The translations under genes and the position numbers were made by a program. DNA of 39,070 bases from Chloroflexota bacterium (GTDB lineage: Bacteria > Chloroflexota > Dormibacteria > Dormibacterales > Dormibacteraceae): NCBI GenBank assembly GCA_005880175.1, contig VBJR01000063.1:1-39070 (forward strand). Direction: 5' to 3'. Of this stretch, positions 15,466 to 23,929 are shown in pieces. Every line of letters begins with the position of its first letter. Position 1 is the stretch's first letter. The notes under the pieces are model-generated. The model was given only the letters and a program-made list of their open reading frames with translations, searched no databases and was not told where the DNA came from.

Positions 15466-18400
15466 TTGACCGAGGGGAGCGGTGGCGCCGGCGGGTACGT
15501 CGGCCGGTCCGACGAGCTGCGTCGGATCGAGGTCATCTGCGACGACGTGGCACGGGCAGGCCACGGGCGGCTGGTGACGGTGGTCGGGGAGGCGGGCGTC
15601 GGCAAGAGCCGCTTCTGCGAGGAATGCGCCGTCCGTGCGGCCGCGGCCGGGCTGACCGTCGTGTGGGGCCGCTGCTGGGCCGACGGCGGGGCGCTGCCGC
15701 TGTGGCCGTGGCAGTCGATCCTCGCCGGGCTGGGCGGCGCCGAGGCCGCCGCGCTCCTCGACGGCGACGCCGGGCAGGACGCGGTGGATCCGGAGCGCTT
15801 CGCGCGCTTCGTCGCGGTCGCCGACCGGATCGCGGCCGCGGGCGCCCGCTCGCCCGTGTGCCTGGTGCTCGACGACCTCCACGCCGCCGACCCGGGAGCG
15901 CTGCTGCTGACCCGGTTCGTCGCCCGGTCGCTCCACCGGCTGCCGGTCGTGCTGCTGCTCGCCCGGCGGCCCGACGGCCCGGACGTGGACGCCGCCTCCG
16001 TCCGGCTCCTGGGCGAGCTGGAGCGCGAGGCGACGGTCATCGGGCTGCGGAGCTTCGAGCCGCACGAGACCGGCGCCTTCGTCGCGGCCCACGGCGGCGA
16101 CCTGGACGACGACCTGCTCGCGGCCGTGCAGCGCGTCACGCGGGGCAACCCGCTGGTGCTCCGGCGGCTGCTGGACCACGGCCCGCTGACCGCCCGCACG
16201 CTGCCGGACGGCCTCCAGAGCACGATCCACGAGGCGCTCCGGCGCCTCGGCCCGGATCCCGCCCGGGTGCTGAAGCTGAGCGCGGTCCTGGGGCCCTCGG
16301 TGTCCATCGCCGAGGCGGCGGCGGTTGCCGGGACGCGCCGGGCCGAGGTGCTGGACGCGGTCCGCCGGGGCGGCCAGGCCGGCCTGGTCACCCAGGACGA
16401 CATGGGCTCGTTCTCGTTCAGCCACGACCTGATCCGCGAGGCGCTCGTGGCCGCGCTCACGCCCGCCGAGCGTCTCGACGCGCACGCCCGGGCGGCGGCG
16501 GTCCTCGCCGGCCCCGGCGTGGACGGCATCCGGGAGCGGCTCGCGCGCCGGGCCCACCACGCGGTGAACGCCGCCGCCCGCTCCGCCGCCGACGCGGTGT
16601 TCGCCGTGACCGCATGCCGGGAGGCGGCGGCGTCGATGATCCGGCGGTTCGCGTACGAGCGGGCGGCGTCGCTGCTCGCGACGGCGACCGCGCTGACCGA
16701 GGACGCCAGCCTCGGTCCGGGCCCGGCGTCGCTGCTGCTGGAGCGGGCGCAGGCGACGCTGCTCTGCGGGCGGCTGGGCGAGGCGCGAGAGCTGTTCGAC
16801 GTGGCGGCCGGCGCGGCGGAGCGGGAGGGCGAGCCCGTCCTGCTCGCCCGCGCCGCGCTTGGGCTCGGCGGCGTCTGGGCCAACGAGCACCGGGAGCCGG
16901 TCGAGCGCGAGCGCGTCCTGGCCCTCCAGCGCCTCGCGCTGGACGGGCTGCCGCCGGCCGAGGCGGTGCTGCGCGGCCGACTGGTCACGCGGCTGGCGGC
17001 GGAGGCCGTCTTCCAGGGCGGCCCGGTCGAGGCGCTGCTCCAGGCGGTGCGGGACGTCCGGCGGCTGGGCGACGCGCACGCGCTGGCCGAGGCGCTGTCC
17101 CTCCTCCACCACGCGCTGCTCTCGGCGGAGTTCACCGAGCTCTGCCTGGCGATCGCGGACGAGCTGATCACCGTCGCGTCGGCGGCAGGCGAGGGGGTCC
17201 TCGCGCTGATGGGGCTCTGCCTGCGGGCGACGGACCTGTTCCAGCTCGGCGACCCCGGCGCCGACCGGGCGCTGGCCGACCTGCGGGCGCGAGCGGACGC
17301 CATCGGCTGCCAGAGCATCCAGTACATCGTCGGCGTGCTCGACGTGATGCTCCTGATCCGGGCCGGCCGGCTCGAGGAGGCCGAGGCGGAGGCCGCGCGG
17401 TGCTACCAGGTCGGAATGGAGGTGGGGGACGCCGACGCGCTCGCCTACTACGGCGGTCACCTCGTCGCCATCCGCTGGCTGCAGGGTCGCAGCGGCGAGA
17501 TCGTGGACCTCGCCGAGGAGGTGGCGGCCTCGCCGACGCTCGCCTCCGGCCAGTTCGTGTACCCCGCGACGGTGGCCGGCCTCGCCGCGGACGCGGGCCA
17601 GCTCGACCGGGCCCGAGCGGCGCTGGCCCGGGTCGCGGCCGGCGGCCTGGCGGGCCTGCGCCGGTCCAGCACCTGGCTGACCGGCCTGTACGCGATCGTG
17701 GAGGCGGCGGTCGCGCTCGGCGACGCCGAGGTCTCGGCCGAGGCGTACGAGCTCCTGCTCCGCTTCGCCGACCGGCCGGTGATGCCCTCGCTGGCGATCG
17801 TCTGCTTCGGGTCGGTCGAGCGGTCGCTGGGCCGGGCCGCGCTGACGATGGGGGAGACCGACCGGGCCGTGCGTCATCTCGAGGCGGCGATCGCCGCGAA
17901 CGTGCGGGTCGGCAACCGTCCGCTGGCGGCGTGCGCCCGGGCCGACCTGGCCGGGGCGCTGCGCCGGCGCGGCCAGGCCGGCGACGGCCAGCGCGCCCGC
18001 GAGCTGCTGGTCGAGGCGATCCGGGAGGGCGAGGCGATGGGGATGACCGCCCGGGCCGCTGCCTGGGCGGCGGCGCTCGCCGCCCCCGAGGTCGCGGTCG
18101 CGGTCAGCCCGGTCCGCGTGAGCCGCGAGGGGCGGCACTGGCGGGTCGAGCGGGCCGGCCGCCACGTGCTCGTGGACGACCTGATCGGGATGACGTACAT
18201 CGAGCGGCTCGTGGCATCACCGGACGTGGCCATGCCGGCGCTGTCGCTGGTGGCCGGAGGCGAGCCGACGATGTCGGACCCGATGGCGCAGCCGCTCCTC
18301 GACGAGCGGGCCCGGACGGCGTACGGGGACCGGGTGCGTGAGCTGCTGGCGGAGCTCGCCGAGGCCCGCGCCCACGCCGACATCGGACACGCCGAGCGGC

Positions 18401-18714
18401 TGCAGCTGGAGCTGGACGCCGTGACGGCCGAGCTGACGCGCGTCACCGGGCTGGGCGGACGGCCTCGCTCCTTCGCCGGCCCGGCCGAGCGGGCGCGCAC
18501 GGCGGTCCGCAAGGCGATCAAGCGGGCGCTCGACGAGATCGCGGCCGCCGACCCGGAGCTCGGCCGGCACCTGCGGGAGACCATCCGGACCGGCTACAGC
18601 TGCTCGTACGCGCCCGGCGCCGGCGCCGCCGCCTCCGGCGCAGCGGCACCGGCGAACGGCGCCGCTCCGACCGGGGGTCACGGGACCGTGGCCGACACGA
18701 CCCCCGTCTCGTAG
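15466..18714 (+). CDS. Large AAA-ATPase/TPR regulator with C-terminal conserved domain, no LuxR HTH
   Basis: A 1,082-aa protein with a likely TTG start (-10 box 7 bases upstream). YVGRSDELRRIE opens the ATPase; Walker A GEAGVGKS is at 41-48, CLVLDDLHAADPGALLLTRF is Walker B, and GNPLVLRRLLDH and FSFSHDLIREALVAAL are typical of signal-transduction ATPases. A long helical repeat region follows to about residue 880. The last ~190 residues (SREGRHWRVERAGRHVLVDDLIGMTYIERLVASPD..., RARTAYGDRVRELLAELAEARAH, LGGRPRSFAGPAERARTAVRKAIKRALDEIAAADPELGRHLRETIRTGYSCSY) match a conserved C-terminal domain of actinobacterial AAA/cyclase-type regulators. It is basic and helical and replaces the usual HTH. It ends in an Ala/Gly-rich tail that overlaps the response regulator gene on the other strand by 37 bp. 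Confidence 0.85.
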   Translation: MTEGSGGAGGYVGRSDELRRIEVICDDVARAGHGRLVTVVGEAGVGKSRFCEECAVRAAAAGLTVVWGRCWADGGALPLWPWQSILAGLGGAEAAALLDGDAGQDAVDPERFARFVAVADRIAAAGARSPVCLVLDDLHAADPGALLLTRFVARSLHRLPVVLLLARRPDGPDVDAASVRLLGELEREATVIGLRSFEPHETGAFVAAHGGDLDDDLLAAVQRVTRGNPLVLRRLLDHGPLTARTLPDGLQSTIHEALRRLGPDPARVLKLSAVLGPSVSIAEAAAVAGTRRAEVLDAVRRGGQAGLVTQDDMGSFSFSHDLIREALVAALTPAERLDAHARAAAVLAGPGVDGIRERLARRAHHAVNAAARSAADAVFAVTACREAAASMIRRFAYERAASLLATATALTEDASLGPGPASLLLERAQATLLCGRLGEARELFDVAAGAAEREGEPVLLARAALGLGGVWANEHREPVERERVLALQRLALDGLPPAEAVLRGRLVTRLAAEAVFQGGPVEALLQAVRDVRRLGDAHALAEALSLLHHALLSAEFTELCLAIADELITVASAAGEGVLALMGLCLRATDLFQLGDPGADRALADLRARADAIGCQSIQYIVGVLDVMLLIRAGRLEEAEAEAARCYQVGMEVGDADALAYYGGHLVAIRWLQGRSGEIVDLAEEVAASPTLASGQFVYPATVAGLAADAGQLDRARAALARVAAGGLAGLRRSSTWLTGLYAIVEAAVALGDAEVSAEAYELLLRFADRPVMPSLAIVCFGSVERSLGRAALTMGETDRAVRHLEAAIAANVRVGNRPLAACARADLAGALRRRGQAGDGQRARELLVEAIREGEAMGMTARAAAWAAALAAPEVAVAVSPVRVSREGRHWRVERAGRHVLVDDLIGMTYIERLVASPDVAMPALSLVAGGEPTMSDPMAQPLLDERARTAYGDRVRELLAELAEARAHADIGHAERLQLELDAVTAELTRVTGLGGRPRSFAGPAERARTAVRKAIKRALDEIAAADPELGRHLRETIRTGYSCSYAPGAGAAASGAAAPANGAAPTGGHGTVADTTPVS

Positions 18715-19358
18715 GCGACCACCACCAGCTGGGCGCGGTCCCGCGCGTCGAGCTTTCCCAGCAGGTGGCCGACGTGCGTTTTGACCGTCGGCAGGCTGAG
18801 GCGCAGGTGGGACGCGATCTCCGTGTTGGAGAGCCCGCGAGCGATCAGCGCCAGCACCTCGCGCTCCCGCTCCGTGACCGCATCGAGGGCGCTGGGAAGC
18901 GGCCGGGCCGGCTGCGGCGGCGGGCGCCGCGCGAACTCCGCGATCAGGCGCCGGGTGACGGTCGGCGCCAGCAGCGCTTCGCCGGCCGCGACGACCCGGA
19001 TCGCCGCGAGCAGGTCGGCGGGCGGCGCGTCCTTGAGGAGGAAGCCGCTGGCGCCGGCCCGGAGCGCGGCGTAGACGTACGCGTCCAGGTCGAACGTGGT
19101 GAGGATGAGCACGCGGACGCCGGCCGTCTCGTCGCCGTCGCGGATCAGCCGCGTCGCCTCGATGCCGTCCATCTCCGGCATGCGGACGTCCATCAGCACG
19201 ACGTCGGGCTGCTCGCGGCGGGCCACGGCCACCGCCTCGACGCCGGTGCCGGCCTCGCCGACGACGGTGAAGCCCGGCGTGCTGTCCACCAGGACGCGGA
19301 AGCTGCCCCGCACCAGCGCCTGGTCGTCCGCGACGAGCACCCGGACCGGCTCGCTCAT
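18678..19358 (-). CDS. NarL/FixJ-family response regulator
   Basis: A 226-aa DNA-binding response regulator. The receiver domain begins MSEPVRVLVADDQALVRGSF; acidic pocket D11/D12, phospho-acceptor D57 in DVVLMDVRMPEMDG, the threonine of LILTTFDLDAYVY, and lysine in GFLLKDAPPADLL. The C-terminal LuxR HTH reads VTEREREVLALIARGLSNTEIASHLRLSLPTVKTHVGHLLGKL. The start at 19358 overlaps the stop of the kinase gene by four bases (ATGA), so the pair is translationally coupled. It likely controls the adjacent divergent ABC exporter; this arrangement is common for DesR/LiaR-like systems, but the stimulus is not readable from sequence. Confidence 0.95.
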   Translation of the reverse strand: MSEPVRVLVADDQALVRGSFRVLVDSTPGFTVVGEAGTGVEAVAVARREQPDVVLMDVRMPEMDGIEATRLIRDGDETAGVRVLILTTFDLDAYVYAALRAGASGFLLKDAPPADLLAAIRVVAAGEALLAPTVTRRLIAEFARRPPPQPARPLPSALDAVTEREREVLALIARGLSNTEIASHLRLSLPTVKTHVGHLLGKLDARDRAQLVVVAYETGVVSATVP

Positions 19359-20536
19359 CTCGGTTCGCTCGGGACCGGCGCGGGCTCGTAGGGCAGCAGG
19401 ATCGACACGCGGAACCCGCCCTCCGGCCGCGGGCCGGCCTGGAACACGCCGCCATACACCGCGACGCGCTCGCTCATGCCGAGGAGCCCGTGGCCGGGCT
19501 TCGGGTCCGCCGGCAGCACCCGGTGGCCGGGGCCGTCGTCCGTCACCTCGATCCGGACCAGGCGGTCCTCCGCCTCGACGGCGACGTCGCACCGGGCGGG
19601 CGACGCGTGCCGGACCACGTTGGTCAGGGCCTCCTGGACGATGCGGTAGACGGACAGCCCGACGCCCTCGGGCACCCGGTCGAGGCCGCGCAGCTCCATC
19701 GAGACGCGCCCGCCGGCCAGCTCCGCCCGCTCGGCGAGGTGGCGCAGGCCGCCGACGCCCGGCGGCGGCGCCAGGCTGGCCGGCGGGTCGCCCGTCTCGG
19801 TCCCAGACCGCAGCACGCCCAGGAGGTGACGCATCTCCGCCAGGGCGCTGCGGCTCGTCGACTCGATGACGCGGAGGGCGTCCTGGGCCTCCTCGGGTCG
19901 GACCGCGAGCACGTGGTTCGCCACGCCGGCCTTCACGGCGATGAGGCCCATGCTGTGGGCGACGATGTCGTGCAGCTCCCGGGCGATTCGGAGCCGCTCC
20001 TCCGTCCTGACCTGGTCGGCCGTGCGGGCGGCGTAGGCGCGGCGCTCACGGACTGCGCGGCCCACCGTCCACGCGCCGCCCAGGAGCGCGCAGTCGAGCG
20101 GGACCGCGGTCCACGGCACGTCGCGCGGGCCGGCCAGCGCGGTCCCCAGGGCCGCGACGGCGCTCAGCGCGCCGATGACGAGCGTCGGCTCCCACCGCTT
20201 CCGGGGCCGGGTGAGCGCGACCGCGTAGAGGGCGAACGCCGCGCCCACGAACGAGTCGCTGACGACGCCCGCGGCCGCCGACACCACGGACGCGACGAAC
20301 ACGACGGCGAACACGGCCCGCGGCCAGACGCGGCGGCCGGCGAGCGGGAGCCCGATGCCGGCCACGACGAGGCTCCGTGCCCACAGCGGCGCCAGGCTGG
20401 GCGCGTGCCCGGGCCCTCCGATCGCGAACGAGAACAGCACGAGCGTGTACGAGACGGCGACCAGGCAGTCGAGCCCGATCAGCTCGCCCCGGGTCAGCGC
20501 CCTGTCGAGCAGCGGATGCCGGTCTGTCGCGTCCAC
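19355..20536 (-). CDS. Sensor histidine kinase (HisKA_3 type)
   Basis: A 393-aa membrane kinase starting at leaderless GTG 20536. The N-terminal half has about five membrane segments (residues 20-40, 52-68, 74-92, 95-110, 118-137) and no large extracellular sensor domain, so it probably senses within or at the membrane. The dimerisation/phospho-acceptor helix is TEERLRIARELHDIVAHSMG with H189. The HATPase domain has N-box EALTNVVRHA, G1 EVTDDGPGHR and G2 GHGLLGMSERVAVYGG. It phosphorylates the response regulator encoded downstream, to which it is coupled by an ATGA overlap. The divergent ABC transporter starts 133 bp away. Confidence 0.95.
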   Translation of the reverse strand: MDATDRHPLLDRALTRGELIGLDCLVAVSYTLVLFSFAIGGPGHAPSLAPLWARSLVVAGIGLPLAGRRVWPRAVFAVVFVASVVSAAAGVVSDSFVGAAFALYAVALTRPRKRWEPTLVIGALSAVAALGTALAGPRDVPWTAVPLDCALLGGAWTVGRAVRERRAYAARTADQVRTEERLRIARELHDIVAHSMGLIAVKAGVANHVLAVRPEEAQDALRVIESTSRSALAEMRHLLGVLRSGTETGDPPASLAPPPGVGGLRHLAERAELAGGRVSMELRGLDRVPEGVGLSVYRIVQEALTNVVRHASPARCDVAVEAEDRLVRIEVTDDGPGHRVLPADPKPGHGLLGMSERVAVYGGVFQAGPRPEGGFRVSILLPYEPAPVPSEPR

Positions 20537-20542
20537 GCCACG

Positions 20543-20548
20543 ACTGTA
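20543..20548 (-). promoter_or_regulatory. -10 box of leaderless promoter for the histidine kinase
   Basis: TACAGT on the minus strand, 6 bases before GTG 20536. Confidence 0.5.
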
Positions 20549-20640
20549 TCGGTCGGGGGCGAGGAGCGCGTCCGACCACGGGACGACGTTCCAGAGTCTG
20601 ATTCCGGGCTCGAAAGTTCAGCCGCCGGTCCGATGTGCCG

Positions 20641-20657
20641 CCGCCCCGCCGGGGCGG
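20641..20657. promoter_or_regulatory. Perfect 17-bp palindrome just upstream of the ABC ATPase gene
   Basis: CCGCCCCG-C-CGGGGCGG is a perfect inverted repeat ending 12 bp before ATG 20670, in the divergent interval between the two-component system and the transporter. It could be a response-regulator operator or a leader hairpin; chance is not excluded in such GC-rich DNA. Confidence 0.35.
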
Positions 20658-20669
20658 ATCGTAGGGGCC

Positions 20670-21587
20670 ATGATCGAGGTGCGCGCGCTGACCAAGCGCT
20701 ACGGCCGGACCCTCGCCGTGAACGACCTCTCCTTCCAGGTCCGGCCGGGCTGCGTCACCGGCTTCCTCGGCCCCAACGGCGCGGGCAAGTCCACGACGAT
20801 CCGCGTCCTGATGGGCCTCGACGCGCCGTCGTCCGGCGAGGCGCTCGTGGCCGGCCGGCGCTACGCCGAGCTGCGCCGCCCGCTGCACGAGGTGGGCGCG
20901 CTGCTCGACGCCAACGCGGTGCACGGCGGCCGCTCGGCCTTCGACCACCTGCTCAGCCTCGCGCTCACGAACGGCATCGGACGCCGGCGCGTGGCGGAGA
21001 CGCTGGAGCAGGTCGGTCTCGCGGGCGTCGCTCGCAAGCGGGTCGGCGGCTACTCGCTCGGCATGCGGCAGCGCCTGGGGATCGCCGCGGCGCTGCTCGG
21101 CGACCCCGGCATCCTGCTGTTCGACGAGCCGGTCAACGGGCTCGATCCGGAGGGCGTGCGCTGGATCCGCGAGCTGCTGCGCGGGCTCGCCGCGGCCGGC
21201 CGCACCGTCCTGGTCTCCAGCCACCTCATGAGCGAGGTGGAGCGGACCGCCGACCGCCTCGTGATCATCGGTCGCGGCCGGCTCATCGAGGACGCGACAG
21301 TGCGCGACCTGGCCGATCGCTTCCGGACGGGCGTGCTGGTGCGCTCCCCGCGAGCGGCCGAGCTCGCGAACGCGCTCGAGTCGTCCGGCGCCAGCGTGGC
21401 CGCCGAGCCGGACGGAGGGCTGTCGGTGACCGGGCTGGAGGTGGCCGGGATCGCCGACGTGGCGGCGCGGCATGCGATCCCGCTGCACGAGGTGACGGCC
21501 CGGCGCGCGTCGCTGGAGGACATCTATCTGCTGCTCACCGCCAGCAGCGTGGAGCACCGCTCCCGCGACCCGAGGCCGGCCCGATGA
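20670..21587 (+). CDS. ABC transporter ATP-binding protein (DrrA/BcrA-like)
   Basis: A 305-aa ATPase that powers the membrane protein encoded next. Walker A GPNGAGKST (34-42), Q-loop region LHEVGALLDANAVHGGRSAFDHL, signature YSLGMRQRLGIAAALLGDP, Walker B ILLFDEPVNGLDPEG and the switch histidine of VSSHLMSEVERTADR are all present. The C-terminal ~90 residues form the accessory domain seen in antibiotic- and lantibiotic-type exporters (LEDIYLLLT). I chose ATG 20670; GATCGT 7 bases upstream may be its -10. The stop overlaps the permease start (ATGA). The divergent kinase/response regulator pair is the likely regulator. Confidence 0.94.
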   Translation: MIEVRALTKRYGRTLAVNDLSFQVRPGCVTGFLGPNGAGKSTTIRVLMGLDAPSSGEALVAGRRYAELRRPLHEVGALLDANAVHGGRSAFDHLLSLALTNGIGRRRVAETLEQVGLAGVARKRVGGYSLGMRQRLGIAAALLGDPGILLFDEPVNGLDPEGVRWIRELLRGLAAAGRTVLVSSHLMSEVERTADRLVIIGRGRLIEDATVRDLADRFRTGVLVRSPRAAELANALESSGASVAAEPDGGLSVTGLEVAGIADVAARHAIPLHEVTARRASLEDIYLLLTASSVEHRSRDPRPAR

Positions 21588-23104
21588 CCGCCGTGCTGGC
21601 GGCGGAGTGGGTGAAGCTCCGCTCGGTCCGGTCCACGTACACGATCCTGGCGGTGGCCGGGATGACGGTGCTCATCGCCGCGCTGCTGACGTGGCAGGGC
21701 GTGCAGGGCTGGGACGCGCTCACACCCGACCGGCGGGCCCGCTTCCAGTCCCCGCCCATGGAGCAGCTGCTGTCGTCGCCGGTCCAGCTGTGCCTGGCGG
21801 TGCTCGGCGTCCTCACGATCACGGCCGAGTACGCCACCGGGGCGATCCGCCTCAGCTTGACCGCGGTGCCGCGGCGCTGGCCCCTGCTGGCGGCGAAGAC
21901 GGCCGTGGTGGCCGCCGTCACCCTGGCGGCCGGAGAGGTCGTGGTGCTCGCCATCTTCATCGTCAGCCGCGCGATCGTCGGCGGCCGCCCGATCCCGGGC
22001 AACACCGCGTCGCTGGCGACCGAGCTGCCGGCGCTGCTCGGCCTGGGCGTGTCCGTCATGGTGGTCGCCCTGGTCGGACTGGGGCTGGGCACGGCGATGC
22101 GCTCCACGGCCGGGGCGATCTGCGCCGTGGTGGCCCTGCTGGTCGTGCTCCCGACGATCGCGCCGCTCGTCCCGGCGCCGTGGGGCGGCCGGCTCGGCGC
22201 GGTCATGCTGCCCAACCTGGCCGGCCAGCTGGCCGGCCATGCGGGCACCCCGTCGGGCGCGGCTGTAGTGCTCGCCGGGGGAACAGCCGGCGTCGGCAGC
22301 CCGCTGCTCTCGCCGCCGGAGGCGCTGCTGGGTGTGCTGGCGTCGGAGTGGGTGAAGGTCCGGTCGGTCAGGTCCACGTGGTGGACGCTGGCGGCGGCCG
22401 GCGCGGGAGGGTTGCTCGCCGTCCTGCTGGCCTGGTACTCGGCCTCGTACTGGGACGGTGCGTCGGCGCAGGCGCGGCAGCACTTCGCGCTCACGCCGAG
22501 CGCGCCCGTGGTCGGCTGGATCGCGCAGCTGTGCCTGGCGGTGCTCGGCGTCCTGGCGGTCACGTCCGAGTACGCGACGGGCACGATCCGGACGACCCTC
22601 GCCGCCGTGCCCGGGCGCCCCGGTCTGCTCGGCGCGAAGGTCGCGGTCGTTGCCGTCGTGGCGTTGGTGGCCGGGCTGGCCATTCTGTTCGCCGCCTTCT
22701 TCGCCAGCCACTGGATCATCGGCGCCCGCCCCCTGCGCTTCTGGACCGCTCCGGTGTCCGCGGAGATCCCGGTGCAGCTCAGCTGGGGCGTGTCGGTGAT
22801 GGTCTTCGCCCTGATCGGCCTCGGCCTGGGCGCGCTGCTGCGCTCGACCGCGGCGGCGATCACCGCGGTCGCGGTGCTGTGGTACCCGCTGCCGATCGTC
22901 GCCCTCCACCTCCGGGCGCCCGTGGGCCCGTGGGTGTCCGCCCTGCTGCCGCTGAACCTCGCGCCACAGCTCTCGGGCGCGCCCGACCTCTCGGCCGGCC
23001 ACGACACCCTGCTGTCGCCCGCGGGCGCGCTGGCGACCATGGCGGCATACGTGGTCCTGGCGGTGGGCGGCGCGCTGATCTCGATGGTGTGGCGTGATGC
23101 CTGA
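21584..23104 (+). CDS. ABC-2 type permease: two tandem permeases fused by an apparent deletion
   Basis: A 506-aa membrane protein made of two homologous halves. Half 1 begins MTAVLAAEWVKLRSVRSTYTIL, half 2 VLASEWVKVRSVRSTWWTL, and both carry QLCLAVLGVL-x-T-x-EYATG and GVSVMV-AL-GLGLG. Half 2 has six membrane helices and ends in the usual SPAGALATMAAYVVLAVGGALISMVWRDA. Half 1 has only five: after SPPEAL, where its own sixth helix should follow, the sequence jumps (about 22323-22340) straight into the start of half 2. The parsimonious reading is two consecutive ~260-aa permease genes whose junction (helix 6, stop and next start, about 80-100 nt) has been lost in frame. As written, 11 helices would invert half 2. 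The substrate is unknown. Confidence 0.88.
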   Translation: MTAVLAAEWVKLRSVRSTYTILAVAGMTVLIAALLTWQGVQGWDALTPDRRARFQSPPMEQLLSSPVQLCLAVLGVLTITAEYATGAIRLSLTAVPRRWPLLAAKTAVVAAVTLAAGEVVVLAIFIVSRAIVGGRPIPGNTASLATELPALLGLGVSVMVVALVGLGLGTAMRSTAGAICAVVALLVVLPTIAPLVPAPWGGRLGAVMLPNLAGQLAGHAGTPSGAAVVLAGGTAGVGSPLLSPPEALLGVLASEWVKVRSVRSTWWTLAAAGAGGLLAVLLAWYSASYWDGASAQARQHFALTPSAPVVGWIAQLCLAVLGVLAVTSEYATGTIRTTLAAVPGRPGLLGAKVAVVAVVALVAGLAILFAAFFASHWIIGARPLRFWTAPVSAEIPVQLSWGVSVMVFALIGLGLGALLRSTAAAITAVAVLWYPLPIVALHLRAPVGPWVSALLPLNLAPQLSGAPDLSAGHDTLLSPAGALATMAAYVVLAVGGALISMVWRDA

Positions 23105-23137
23105 GCCGCGGGCGGCGCGGCCGCGGGGCCGGCGATC

Positions 23138-23896
23138 ATGAGGCGTGCCTGCTCGTCAGCGAGCGCGGATCCCGACGTGGTCGCGGACGGCTACAGCGTG
23201 CGGGTGCGGCTGGGGCCGGCTCTCACCCGGGTCCCGACCCGCGCCGGCATCCTCCGGGGCGAGCCGACGCCCTGGCTGGAGCGCGAGCTGGACGCGGTCG
23301 CCTGGCTCGCCGCGGCCGGCGTGCCCGTCGTCCCGGCGTGGCGGGATCCCGGGCCGTTCCTGGTGGACGGGCTCGCGGTGAGTGTGTGGACATGGACCGA
23401 GCACACGGCCGGCGAGATCGACCAGGCCACGTTCGGCGGGATGCTCGGCGAGCTGCACGCGGCGCTGGACGGGTACCGCGGCGACCTCCCGGTCCTCGTC
23501 GGACCGATCACCGACGCCGCGGCGGCGCTGTCGCTGTCCGACGACCCGGTCCTCCACGAGGCGGCCGCGGAGCTGCTGCCGCTCGCGGCGACGTGGCCGC
23601 GCCGGCCACTGCACGGCGACGCGCACACCGGGAACGTCCTGCTCACCCCGGCGGGCCCGCGCTGGACCGACTTCGAGGACGTGTCCGTGGGCCCGGTCGA
23701 GTGGGACCTGGCCTCGGCCACGATCACCGACGAGGCGGTGGCCGCGTATCCAGGACCCATCGACCTGACGCGCCTGGCCGACTGCCGCGACCTGCGCCGG
23801 CTCCAGATCCTGGCGGGTGTCCTGACCGACGACATCCAGAACCCGAGGCTGTACGACGGCCTGGTCGCCGCGCTCCGGCGGCGCCGATCCGCGTGA
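23138..23896 (+). CDS. Aminoglycoside phosphotransferase (APH)-family kinase
   Basis: A 252-aa kinase-like protein. The N-lobe region reads VVADGYSVRVRLGPALTRVPT, and WLERELDAVAWLAAAGVPVVP follows. The APH catalytic loop is PLHGDAHTGNVLLT (H159, D161, N166), with the metal-binding aspartate in RWTDFEDVSVGPVEWDLA (D178). It belongs to the broad APH/choline-kinase family of phosphotransferases for small molecules; resistance activity cannot be inferred. It is slightly short, and the start is uncertain: ATG 23138 gives a Ser/Ala-rich leader before the first conserved residues. It follows the permease by 33 bp, so it may be co-transcribed with the exporter. It is convergent with the MarR gene. 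Confidence 0.82.
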   Translation: MRRACSSASADPDVVADGYSVRVRLGPALTRVPTRAGILRGEPTPWLERELDAVAWLAAAGVPVVPAWRDPGPFLVDGLAVSVWTWTEHTAGEIDQATFGGMLGELHAALDGYRGDLPVLVGPITDAAAALSLSDDPVLHEAAAELLPLAATWPRRPLHGDAHTGNVLLTPAGPRWTDFEDVSVGPVEWDLASATITDEAVAAYPGPIDLTRLADCRDLRRLQILAGVLTDDIQNPRLYDGLVAALRRRRSA

Positions 23897-23929
23897 CCGG
23901 GAGCGGCCGCGAAGTGGGTCAGGCGACGA

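Noticed and set aside
18678..18714. Misannotated gene end where the AAA regulator and response regulator overlap
   Set aside because: Both stops are clear and both proteins have sensible C-termini; a 37-bp convergent overlap is acceptable.
23138..23896. Antibiotic-resistance gene call for the APH-family protein
   Set aside because: Only the general APH catalytic loop is visible; the family covers many small-molecule kinases, so no resistance is claimed.
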